From contig NZ_CANLWM010000011.1 in the NCBI RefSeq assembly GCF_947494875.1, forward strand, positions 37,697-101,696: a stretch of DNA of 64,000 nt, read 5' to 3'. A program made the position numbers and the translations under genes. This DNA is from an uncultured Williamsia sp. Its GTDB lineage: Bacteria; Actinomycetota; Actinomycetes; Mycobacteriales; Mycobacteriaceae. The notes beneath the pieces are model-generated. The model searched no databases and was not told the origin of the DNA. It saw only the letters and a list, made by a program, of their open reading frames with translations. Positions 7,970 through 14,686 of this stretch are shown one piece after another; positions within the stretch are counted from its first letter, which is position 1; each line of letters opens with the position of its first letter.

Positions 7970-8203
7970 TCATGCGGCGGCGCTCGTGAGTGCCTTGATG
8001 CGGTCGGGCCGGAAGCCGGACCAGTGGTCGGCGCCGGCCACCACGACCGGGGCGGACAGGTAGCCCAGGGCCATCACGTACTCCCGTGCGTCGGTGTTCT
8101 CGCTGACATCGACGGTGTCGTAGGCGATTCCCTGCTTGTCGAGTGCCTTCTTCGTCGCGTTGCACTGCACGCAGGCCGGCTTGGTGTAAACGGTGACAGT
8201 CAT
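7970..8203 (-). CDS. nrdH: NrdH-like glutaredoxin
   Basis: A 77-residue thioredoxin-fold protein beginning MTVTVYTKPACVQC. The C11-V-Q-C14 active site, the APVVV strand with its cis-proline, and the WSGFRPDRIKAL end are typical of NrdH redoxins, which reduce class Ib ribonucleotide reductase using thioredoxin reductase. No nrdI/nrdE is next to it, so on the plasmid it may serve host nucleotide supply or another disulfide reaction. It is the first gene of the ten-gene leftward run. Confidence 0.9.
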   Translation of the reverse strand: MTVTVYTKPACVQCNATKKALDKQGIAYDTVDVSENTDAREYVMALGYLSAPVVVAGADHWSGFRPDRIKALTSAAA

Positions 8204-8253
8204 GGTGTCGGGTCCTTTGTTCGTTGGGTTCGACTGCATTTCCTCTTGCCTTC

Positions 8254-8283
8254 TATTGTCGCATGTAAAGCGTTGCGCCGCAA
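8254..8283 (-). promoter_or_regulatory. Probable promoter of the nrdH operon with overlapping palindrome
   Basis: On the reverse strand a TTGCGG (8283-8278) and ACAATA (8259-8254) are 18 bases apart, about 50 bases before the nrdH ATG. The -35 hexamer lies within the palindrome TTGCGcCGCAA (8273-8283), a likely repressor site. The whole 8204-8561 gap is AT-richer than its surroundings and holds no gene. Confidence 0.45.
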
Positions 8284-8561
8284 TACTTCTAGCCTATTTA
8301 CCGCATTGTTACGGACAGCTCTCGGAGCATTGTTGGCAGGCATTCTTTGCCTCATTTCCTGATATTCGGCGATGCACGTGCGGGCGCGGGGAGGGGTCCA
8401 GTTGCGCGGGTGCGAGAAATGGCCGCGAAATGAGGGAGCGGATGCGACCGCGTGGGCATTTGTCGTGCCGCGTCTGCTTGACGCCGGACCGTGGCCGTGG
8501 GTGATGATCGGCCGATCAGGGATGAGACCGATTGTCGGTGGGGGTCGCTAGCCTGTCTCGC

Positions 8562-8795
8562 ATGCTGATTGACAGTGAAGGCCGGCTGAAGCACCCGGAC
8601 ATCGTCGGGACGGTGGGGGGCTTATTGGTGGTCGCCCTGTTGTGTGTCGCGACGGGGGTGGTCGGTGTCGGTGAGCCGTGGCGTGTGGTCGCGATCGTTG
8701 CGCTCGTTGTCCTCGCGCTCGCCGGGGCGATTTTCATGGCCTACATCGGACGGGATATGTGGAAGATGTGGCGACACCCCCCCGGCAATGACTGA
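8562..8795 (+). CDS. Small two-helix membrane protein
   Basis: A 77-residue protein from ATG 8562 (MLIDSEGRLKHPDIVGTVGG) with two hydrophobic helices (LLVVALLCVATGVVGV and VVAIVALVVLALAGAIFMAYI) and a basic tail. A TAGCCT hexamer lies seven bases before the ATG, suggesting a leaderless transcript. It is followed closely by another small membrane protein. Function unknown. Confidence 0.6.
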   Translation: MLIDSEGRLKHPDIVGTVGGLLVVALLCVATGVVGVGEPWRVVAIVALVVLALAGAIFMAYIGRDMWKMWRHPPGND

Positions 8796-8808
8796 AAGGA
8801 TCGTGGGA

Positions 8809-8997
8809 ATGAATCGACGTGATGCATTGCGGGCGCTGCCGGTCGGCATTGTGCTCGCGTTCTTGCTGGCTCTGGCGTTCGGCGACGGGTTCGGCGGTGC
8901 CGCGCAGCTCTACGCGCGGATCGCGCTCGCAGTGATCGTGGCCGCGGTTCTCGCCTGGCTCGGTTACGTCTACTGGGCACTGCACCGCGGCAGGTAG
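8809..8997 (+). CDS. Small two-helix membrane protein
   Basis: A 62-residue protein from ATG 8809, with AAAGGA upstream; an in-frame ATG at 8788 overlaps the previous stop. It has helices LPVGIVLAFLLALAF and LYARIALAVIVAAVLAWLGYVYWAL. Its layout matches its upstream neighbour, suggesting an interacting pair. Confidence 0.6.
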   Translation: MNRRDALRALPVGIVLAFLLALAFGDGFGGAAQLYARIALAVIVAAVLAWLGYVYWALHRGR

Positions 8998-9031
8998 ATC
9001 CTCGATCTGCGCGTGAGTTTCACATGCCGGT

Positions 9032-9065
9032 AGCGGCCCCACCCGAGTCTCGGGGTGGGGCCGCT
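9032..9065. terminator. Bidirectional terminator hairpin
   Basis: Nearly perfect stem AGCGGCCCCACCC-GAG / CTCGGGGTGGGGCCGCT between two convergent gene ends (8997 on the plus strand, 9071 on the minus strand). One base is bulged. Confidence 0.75.
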
Positions 9066-9070
9066 GGCGT

Positions 9071-9241
9071 TCACCGGCTGTGAGGGTTGAGGGGATCGAA
9101 GTCGTTCGGTCCGGCCCAGACGTCCGTCGTGACGTAGGCGTCCGGTGCCTGGACTCCGACCTCGACGGTGAAGGTGCCGTCGTAGGGGACCTTGTAGCGG
9201 TAGATCGAGTAGGTGCCGGAGTGGAATCGGTTGCTAGGCAT
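9071..9241 (-). CDS. Small hypothetical protein, 56 residues
   Basis: From ATG 9241 with AAGGAG nine bases upstream: MPSNRFHSGTYSIYRYKVPY continuing to NPHSR. It is rich in aromatic residues and probably beta-rich (YDGTFTVEVGVQ). The ribosome site and the terminator just after it make it a likely real gene. Its leader is occupied by one of the structured elements (9279-9456). Confidence 0.6.
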   Translation of the reverse strand: MPSNRFHSGTYSIYRYKVPYDGTFTVEVGVQAPDAYVTTDVWAGPNDFDPLNPHSR

Positions 9242-9278
9242 GAGGTGCTCCTTGTTCGGTGGGCGTTGACGCCGCCGA

Positions 9279-9456
9279 GTGGGGCTGGCCGGGGTGGCCG
9301 GTCAACCCCGTAGAGCGCAGGGACCGGAACCGACTTCGGCTGCGAGCGTAGCGAGTGCGGGTGGCCGTGGTCGGTGGAGCGCGTGGGCGCAGCGCAGCGG
9401 AGAACACGCGAGTGTCCCGGAGTGTGGGTTGACCGGTCGGGGCCCCGGCCAGCCAC
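9279..9456. repeat. Structured element, diverged copy E
   Basis: Closed by GTGGGGCTGGCCGGGG (9279-9294) with CCCCGGCCAGCCAC (9443-9456) and, inside, GGTCAACCC (9300) with GGGTTGACC (9426). The apical part CTGCGAGCGTAGCGAGTG differs by one base from copy C (17105-17122), which links it to the family. Like copies A to C, it sits just upstream of a leftward gene. No gene is visible in 9242-9544. Confidence 0.5.
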
Positions 9457-9544
9457 GATGAGAAGGCGCGCGCCCCCGTGGTGACCACAGGAGCGACAGC
9501 TGCCGGCGGGGGAGGCTCGATGCCTTCCCCGCCGGCACCCCGCT

Positions 9545-9760
9545 CTAGGTGAGCCGGGCGACGGCGCGGGTTATCCGCTGGGCCAGGGCGGCGAGCTCGT
9601 CGGGGGTTCCTTCCAGGACGACGCCGTCGCCGTTCTCAGTGGAGATCATCAGGGCGTGCCCGGCGTCGATGCGTTCGTCGTAGTCCTCCCACATCTGACG
9701 GCGGGCCACGGCCGCGACGCCGGCGGTGGTGGCGGAGCCCCATTCGTTGTGCGTTCTCAT
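9545..9760 (-). CDS. Small hypothetical plasmid protein, 71 residues
   Basis: From ATG 9760 (MRTHNEWGSATTAGVAAVAR). The ATG overlaps the stop of the LPD29 gene, so it is coupled to it. The C-terminal half ISTENGDGVVLEGTPDELAALAQRI is reminiscent of small proteins that accompany ArdC and LPD29 genes on actinobacterial plasmids. No catalytic motif seen. Confidence 0.6.
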   Translation of the reverse strand: MRTHNEWGSATTAGVAAVARRQMWEDYDERIDAGHALMISTENGDGVVLEGTPDELAALAQRITRAVARLT

Positions 9761-10251
9761 CGGTCGTTCCTTCCGGGGGTGAGGTCGGACATCCGTAGCG
9801 CGGACTCGACGATGCGGCCGACGGTGGTCTGGCTGCCGGTGGTGACGAGGTGGTCGTCGAGGTGCACGTTGTGGTCGGGGTCGGCGGGGGTGTGCAGGCG
9901 GCCGTAGTGGATGTCGGTTGCGGTGATCTCGACGGGGTCGAGGTCGGCGAGCTGCGGGTGGCCGGGGTTGCGGTGCTGTAGGCGGCGGATCATGGCGGTG
10001 ACGGCGGCGTCGCTGTAGCGGCGGTCGGGTAGGACGTTGGCGCACAGGTAGTTCCGGCGCGCGCCGTTGTCGGGGGAGTGGGTGTAGGGGCGTAGCCGGT
10101 CGTACACCTGGGGGACGGTGGGTCCGTCGATCCAGGCGACGGCGGCGTAGGTGCTCGCGCCGCGGCCGGCGCGGATGGAGAACCGGACGTCGGGCCAGGT
10201 GGCGCGGACAGTTCCGCGCATGAGGCGGGTGGAGTCGGTGACGGTGATCAA
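9757..10251 (-). CDS. LPD29-like plasmid protein
   Basis: A 164-residue protein whose first 80 residues (MITVTDSTRLMRGTVRATWP, VRFSIRAGRGASTYAAVAWIDGPT) follow the 'large polyvalent protein-associated domain 29' pattern found on conjugative elements. The remainder (TVGRIVESALRMSDLTPG) is unassigned. It lies between ardC and a coupled small gene. Its role in the cell is not known; such domains occur in polyvalent proteins delivered with transferred DNA. Confidence 0.65.
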   Translation of the reverse strand: MITVTDSTRLMRGTVRATWPDVRFSIRAGRGASTYAAVAWIDGPTVPQVYDRLRPYTHSPDNGARRNYLCANVLPDRRYSDAAVTAMIRRLQHRNPGHPQLADLDPVEITATDIHYGRLHTPADPDHNVHLDDHLVTTGSQTTVGRIVESALRMSDLTPGRNDR

Positions 10252-10287
10252 GGGTGGGCCCCCTTTCTGGGGTGTGGTGGTGGGTGG

Positions 10288-11232
10288 TCAGGCGGCGTCG
10301 GCGGCCGCGGTGCTGTCGTCCTCGTCCTGGGGGTGCAGGGCGTCGGCGATGGTGTGCACGCAGGTCAGGACGCGGGTTGCGGTGGCGGTGACGATTTCGG
10401 GGTCGCCGTCGGCCCATCCGGTGATGTAGCCGACGCTGTAGGCGCTGGTGTCCAGGCCGCAGAGGGCGGCGACGACGTAGGCGACGGATTCGGCTTCGAC
10501 CTCGCGGATGCCTCGGTGCTGCTCGACGTCGGGGGCGTCGATGCGCTGGCCGTCGGGGTCGGCGTGCAGCAGGGCGTGGGCGGTCTCGTGGATCATCGTC
10601 TTGGCCGCCTGGGCGGGCGCGAGGTCGGCGTCGACGACGATGCGCTTGGTGCCGTCGACGCGGGTGTAGCCGTTCGTCGTGCCGGGGATCTGCTCGCGGG
10701 TGATGGTCCATCCCTGGGCGGTGATGTAGGCGGCGACCCGGTCGTAGATGCAGGTCTCGTCCTCGCCCTCGACGTGGGCGACGATGTCGCCGGGCTCAGT
10801 GATGGTGCGGTCCTCGGTTCCGTCGATGGGGTCGGTCTGGGCGATGTCGAACACGCTCAGGACTGGGAACCGGGGGATACGGGTCTCCGATTCCTCGCCG
10901 GTGGCGGGGTCGGTCTCGGTGACCTTCTTCGAGGAGAACCCGAAGATGCGGATCGCCCCCTCGCCCTTGCGGACCTGCCGCCCGAGTTCCTGCCACTTCC
11001 GGAACCCGGCGACCTGGGTCGCGTCGGGGCGCTGGGCGGCGATCAGCAGGATGTTGCGCAGGCTGTAGCTGTGGAAGTTTGCGAGGTAGTCGAGCCATTC
11101 ACGCCACCCGGTCGACTCGGCCATCGCCTCGACCTGCTCGGCGATCTGGGCCTGCATCGCCTCGGCCCGCTCACGGCGCGCGGCGGCTGCCTGCTCGGCG
11201 GTCTTGCCTGTGCGTGCTCGACGTGTACCCAT
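10288..11232 (-). CDS. ardC: ArdC-like antirestriction protein (ssDNA-binding plus zincin)
   Basis: A 314-residue protein from ATG 11232 with GGGAGG upstream. The N-terminal region (WREWLDYLANFHSYSLRNIL, GFRKWQELGRQVRKGEGAI) is the ArdC ssDNA-binding domain. The C-terminal half carries HETAH (215-219) and a downstream glutamate-rich helix (REVEAESVAYVVA), the zincin metallopeptidase signature. ArdC proteins protect incoming plasmid DNA from host restriction. The 5' leader is occupied by structured element A, so expression may be tied to it. Confidence 0.88.
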   Translation of the reverse strand: MGTRRARTGKTAEQAAAARRERAEAMQAQIAEQVEAMAESTGWREWLDYLANFHSYSLRNILLIAAQRPDATQVAGFRKWQELGRQVRKGEGAIRIFGFSSKKVTETDPATGEESETRIPRFPVLSVFDIAQTDPIDGTEDRTITEPGDIVAHVEGEDETCIYDRVAAYITAQGWTITREQIPGTTNGYTRVDGTKRIVVDADLAPAQAAKTMIHETAHALLHADPDGQRIDAPDVEQHRGIREVEAESVAYVVAALCGLDTSAYSVGYITGWADGDPEIVTATATRVLTCVHTIADALHPQDEDDSTAAADAA

Positions 11233-11263
11233 AACCGGTGCGACCTCCCATGTCCGCCAATTC

Positions 11264-11456
11264 TTTTGCCCTTCTGGCAAGGGAGATAAAGACCGGCAGA
11301 GGAGGACAGAGCGCAAGAACTGAGCGGGACAGTTTTCCCGCGAGGCGCAGCCGAGTGTGGGTGGGAAAAGTGGTCCGACCCCGCAGGGGCCCGACCGAGG
11401 GTCAGGCTCTTGTGCGGCGGACGACGCCGGTCATGATCGGACGGCCAGAAGGGCAA
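11264..11456. repeat. Structured element, copy A
   Basis: Outer arms TTTTGCCCTTCTGGC (11264) and GCCAGAAGGGCAA (ending 11456) pair. GACCGGC (11291) pairs with GCCGGTC (11426). GCGCAAGAACTGA (11311) pairs with a 14-base arm at 11402. AGTTTTCCC (11331) pairs with GGGAAAAGT (11363) except for one G-G mismatch. Small hairpins continue to about 11660: CCCCTCAGGGG, GCGGCCGGAGGCCGC and GCGTGCGCAGCACGC. The late part (about 11565-11655) is also shared with copy C. No gene is visible in 11233-11714. Confidence 0.75.
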
Positions 11457-11714
11457 TACCGACCCCTCAGGGGATCAGCTTGTGCGGCCGGAGGCCGCTC
11501 CACGCGTGCGCAGCACGCCCGCACTCCCCAACCACCAGCGACACCGCCGGCCTCACGGATCAGGGGAGTGGCTCCACCGCATCACAAGACCAGGCCAACT
11601 GTGCGGGAGCGGCGTTTGCCCGGTAGCCCACCGGAGCCGCGGCAGCTCTGCGTGTTGTGGTCCGCTTTCCCACGTCACTGGCGGCCACAACCGTCGTCGT
11701 TAGAGAATCATCCG

Positions 11715-12248
11715 ATGACCGACCCGACGTCTCCACCTTCCCACAAGATTGACCGCGGTATGCAATTTCGTGTCGCGCTGATTGGAGTTATAGCCGCTCT
11801 TGCCGGCGCCGCGGTGGGCGGATTTTCGTCTTACAAAGTTGCCGATGTAAACGCGGAGAATAATCGGGTGCTCGATCGACTGGATGCTCGCCAGACGGCG
11901 TATGTCGACATGATTACTGCAGCAAACCGCTGCCAGCAGTCGATAATTTCCCTGTCGCACACCAAAAACTACCCGGGCCTAACCACATCCAGTGTGGACG
12001 TGCTGGATTCTGCGATCACAGATGTCGGACAGCGACTTGCCGCAATTCAACTAATAGGAAGCCGCTCCGCGTTTCTGGCCGCGATAGAGCTGTCGAACGC
12101 AATAAATAAGAACGCTGGAATGGCTCGGCAAATTGCGCAAGGCTCCGCCCCTGCCCTTCCCGAATCGGAGACCGGCATTGATGACGACCTGGCCAAGGCG
12201 GACAACAAGTTTGCAGCGGAAGCGAAGGCTGACTTGGATTCAGAGTGA
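11715..12248 (+). CDS. Membrane-anchored coiled-coil protein, unknown
   Basis: A 177-residue protein from ATG 11715. A short N-terminal tail is followed by one membrane helix (VALIGVIAALAGAAVGGF) and then a mostly helical extracytoplasmic or cytoplasmic region with heptad-like spacing (ENNRVLDRLDARQTAYVDMI). Base composition is visibly lower in GC than its neighbours, suggesting separate acquisition. It points away from ardC. No family recognised. Confidence 0.65.
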   Translation: MTDPTSPPSHKIDRGMQFRVALIGVIAALAGAAVGGFSSYKVADVNAENNRVLDRLDARQTAYVDMITAANRCQQSIISLSHTKNYPGLTTSSVDVLDSAITDVGQRLAAIQLIGSRSAFLAAIELSNAINKNAGMARQIAQGSAPALPESETGIDDDLAKADNKFAAEAKADLDSE

Positions 12249-12249
12249 T

Positions 12250-12546
12250 CTAGGCCTGCCCGGCGGCGCCAACGTTGCGCTGGAGTAGTTGGATCTCGTC
12301 CGTCAGCCGGTCGACGCCGGCCGTGGAGCCGTCGGCGATGACGCCGCCCGCTAGGGCGGTGTGGTCGTCGATGGTGATCGACAGGAACAGTGCGCCGCTG
12401 GTGTTGGCGGCGAAGTAGGTGAGGGTGGCGATGGCGGCATCGCCGGCGGCGAGGCGGGCTTCGGTGAGGCTGGGGACGGCGTTGGCGTCGATGATCGGGT
12501 GGGTGTCGGGGTCGTCGGTGAAGACGGTCACGGTCCAGCAGATCAT
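12250..12546 (-). CDS. Hypothetical protein, 98 residues
   Basis: From ATG 12546 with GGAG spaced eight bases: MICWTVTVFTDDPDTHPIID to NVGAAGQA. Predicted mixed alpha/beta, with TYFAANTSGALFLSITIDDH in the middle. It ends two bases before the convergent gene's stop. No family recognised. Confidence 0.6.
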   Translation of the reverse strand: MICWTVTVFTDDPDTHPIIDANAVPSLTEARLAAGDAAIATLTYFAANTSGALFLSITIDDHTALAGGVIADGSTAGVDRLTDEIQLLQRNVGAAGQA

Positions 12547-12679
12547 GGTGGGCTCCTCGAGGTGGTGGTCCTGGTGTCCAGGATGGCGGATGGGGTGGGG
12601 GCCTGTCGTTCTTCGCTGTGGGCGGACGCGGGTCGCGGGTTTCGACCACGTGGCCGCCGGCGGTTCTAGCGTGGTGGGC

Positions 12680-12835
12680 ATGTGGTCTCGGATTGAGCGT
12701 GAGTTGCGGGCAGTGCTGCCGGTGTCGGCGGACGATGTGGAGCGGGTCGTGAATGGTCCGACCGCCGTCGGTCCGCGCAGCGGGCCGGCGGCCGATATGG
12801 GGTGGCCGCCGGAAGGCGTCGATTCGGGGTGGTGA
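12680..12835 (+). CDS. Possible small protein, 51 residues
   Basis: ATG 12680 opens MWSRIERELRAVLPVSADDV and ends EGVDSGW. A TAGCGT hexamer lies nine bases before the ATG, which would fit a near-leaderless transcript. The stop is followed at once by a terminator hairpin. Short and without homologue known to me, so uncertain. Confidence 0.4.
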   Translation: MWSRIERELRAVLPVSADDVERVVNGPTAVGPRSGPAADMGWPPEGVDSGW

Positions 12836-12857
12836 CCCGCACCGCGAGGGGTGCGGG
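12836..12857. terminator. Bidirectional terminator hairpin
   Basis: Perfect 8-bp stem CCCGCACC / GGTGCGGG with a six-base loop between convergent gene ends at 12835 and 12872. Confidence 0.6.
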
Positions 12858-12871
12858 CCTGCCCGGTGGGG

Positions 12872-13834
12872 CTAGCTCGGTGGGGTCCAGCCGTGCAGGG
12901 CGTTGCGGATGTAGTCGGTGTCGACCTTGGCGAGCGTCCCGAGGAACAGCGTCATCGGGCTCATCCCGTTCTGGATCGCGACGTCGAGTAGCTCGGCGAG
13001 CGGGGTGGTGAGCTTCTCTCGCTGCATCGCTTCGAGGGTCTGCCCGGCCAGTGAGTCGCCGTCGTAGGCGTAGCAGGCGGCGGCCAGGGTGAGCAGCTGG
13101 GCGCGGTGGTCCCCGCGTAGGTGCCCGGCGAGGATGCGGAACGTGTCGGCCGCGCGGCCGAAGTCCTTGCGCACGATCCACATCAGCGCGTCGCGGGCGC
13201 GGGACTCCTTGCTGGTGAGGACACCGATGCGGGCGGCGAGCAGCGGCGTCGGGGCGGTGGCGCCGGTGATGACGTCGAGCAGGTCGGCGGCGACCGCCCC
13301 GGCGAACCGGTTGCCCTCGGTGAGGTAGTGCTCCTGGGTGAAGTCGGTGGCCACCGGGGTGGTCATCGCGAACATGTCCTCGCGGGCCTCGCGGGACTCG
13401 GCGATTGGTGCGGCCCCGTGGACCGCCTGGGCGACGGCGACGGCGGTGTTGCGCACGTCGGTGACTGTGCCGACCTGCCCGGTGATGCTGTCGTGGAAGC
13501 TGGTCCCGGTGTCGAACGAGGTGAGGTGGATCAGCGCGGCCACCTCGACGGCGCGGGCGAGGTCCTCGGTGACAGCCCGGGTGACGGCGGGGTTGTTCTC
13601 GGCGGCGACGACCACAATCGCGACCCTGGTGATGCCGTGCTTGCCGACCAGGGCGATGAGTTCGTCGGTGATGAACCGTCGCCCGACGCGGAGATCTACT
13701 CGCGCGGTGCAGAACATCCGGTCATCGTCGAACAGCACGGCCACGACGGACTCTCGCGGGATGAATCCCACGAGCGCCGGGATCGCCGACACGAGGTCGG
13801 TGAGGGTGCGGAAAGTGATGCGCGGGATGCTCAC
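12872..13834 (-). CDS. DUF4192-family protein
   Basis: A 320-residue protein from GTG 13834 with GGAGG upstream. The opening RTLTDLVSAIPALVGFIPRESVVAVLF is the signature of DUF4192, an actinobacterial family of unknown function common on chromosomes and plasmids. Further features are a MFAMTTPVATDF turn and a helical second half (GRAADTFRILAGHLRGDHRA). Structured element B fills its leader. No catalytic residues are known for the family. Confidence 0.85.
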   Translation of the reverse strand: MSIPRITFRTLTDLVSAIPALVGFIPRESVVAVLFDDDRMFCTARVDLRVGRRFITDELIALVGKHGITRVAIVVVAAENNPAVTRAVTEDLARAVEVAALIHLTSFDTGTSFHDSITGQVGTVTDVRNTAVAVAQAVHGAAPIAESREAREDMFAMTTPVATDFTQEHYLTEGNRFAGAVAADLLDVITGATAPTPLLAARIGVLTSKESRARDALMWIVRKDFGRAADTFRILAGHLRGDHRAQLLTLAAACYAYDGDSLAGQTLEAMQREKLTTPLAELLDVAIQNGMSPMTLFLGTLAKVDTDYIRNALHGWTPPS

Positions 13835-13880
13835 GGGTGCCTCCAAACAGTCAGGGTGCCGACCGGAGCGGTCCGGCAAT

Positions 13881-14061
13881 TTTTTGCCCTGCTGGCAGGG
13901 AGATTCGAGACCGGCATAGGAGGACAGAGCGCCACCCCGCGAGCGGAAAGTTCTCAGGCGCAGCCGGGTTGAGAAGTTTCCGACCCGCCAGGGCACGTCA
14001 GTGTCGCGGGGTTGCGTGGCGGACGACGCCGGTCACAATCGGATGGCCAGCCAGGGCAAAA
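13881..14061. repeat. Structured element, copy B
   Basis: Outer arms TTTTTGCCCTGCTGGC (13881) and GGCCAGCCAGGGCAAAA (ending 14061) both differ from copies A and C yet still pair with one bulge. GACCGGC pairs with GCCGGTC. GCGCCACCCCGCGA (13929) pairs with TCGCGGGGTTGCGT (14004). GGAAAGTTCTCA (13945) pairs with TGAGAAGTTTCC (13970) with the same single G-G mismatch. Hairpins CCGGCCCgctaGGGCCGG and GCGGCCCgcaGGGCCGC follow, to about 14125. Confidence 0.75.
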
Positions 14062-14199
14062 CAGCTCACGTCCCGGCCCGCTAGGGCCGGGGCCTACAGT
14101 GCGGCCCGCAGGGCCGCTCCGATTCCGGGGGTGCCTGGCACCCCCGCCACGGCACCGCCGGCCGCCGACGCGGGCAGCCCACCGACACGATCGGGCGGT

Positions 14200-14231
14200 G
14201 GGGTGGCCCCGGTCGATCCTGGGGCCACCCC
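14200..14231. terminator. Terminator hairpin after the zinc-ribbon gene
   Basis: Perfect 11-bp stem GGGGTGGCCCC / GGGGCCACCCC with a 10-base loop, 26 bases past the stop at 14257 in the leftward direction. It also closes the non-coding stretch that starts with element B. Confidence 0.6.
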
Positions 14232-14256
14232 GGTCGCGGCCGCCAGGCCGCACCGC

Positions 14257-14610
14257 TCAGACGACGGTGGCGCAGTCGCGGCACTCCCACCGACCGTCGA
14301 CGCGGGTGCAGCGGCGGCGCTGATCGCACAGCCAGCACAGCTGGTTCGACCGGGTGACGCCCTCGTCGGCGTCGTCGCCCGTCTGGTCGACGGCGGCGGC
14401 GATGATCGCGGTGTGGCCGCTGTAAGCGGCCAACGTCTCGGCGTCCCGGGCGGCCTGGTCGGCCGCGGTGAGCGGGGCACCGCCGGGGGTGTGGGCGATC
14501 ATCTCGCCGAACGCTTTCCGGCAGTCGTCGCACGGCTGGCCCTGGACGTCGGTGAATCTCGAGCAGCCCGGTAGCGGGCAGCGGGCGAACAGCTCGGGTT
14601 CGGGGAGCAT
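14257..14610 (-). CDS. Small zinc-ribbon protein
   Basis: A 117-residue protein from ATG 14610 with AGGAGG upstream. Cysteine pairs CPLPGC and CDDC near the N-terminus and CWLC plus CRDC near the end suggest two zinc-binding knuckles. The middle is helical (PLTAADQAARDAETLAAYSG). It follows the ParB-like gene by 77 bases and may be co-transcribed. No family recognised. Confidence 0.6.
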   Translation of the reverse strand: MLPEPELFARCPLPGCSRFTDVQGQPCDDCRKAFGEMIAHTPGGAPLTAADQAARDAETLAAYSGHTAIIAAAVDQTGDDADEGVTRSNQLCWLCDQRRRCTRVDGRWECRDCATVV

Positions 14611-14686
14611 GGGTGGTCCTCCTGGGCAGAGCGAGGGCACCGGTGGCGGCGGGACCGGGGTCGGTCCCGCCGTCACCGGGCGGGGG

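Noticed and set aside
9545..10711. 388-codon frame extending the 71-residue gene upstream
   Set aside because: Everything before MRTHNEW is Arg/His/Pro repeats overlapping the LPD29 and ArdC genes in another frame; the ATG at 9760 overlaps the LPD29 stop.
10333..11289. Plus-strand frame opposite ardC
   Set aside because: Gly/Val/Asp-rich mirror of the ArdC coding sequence with no ribosome site.
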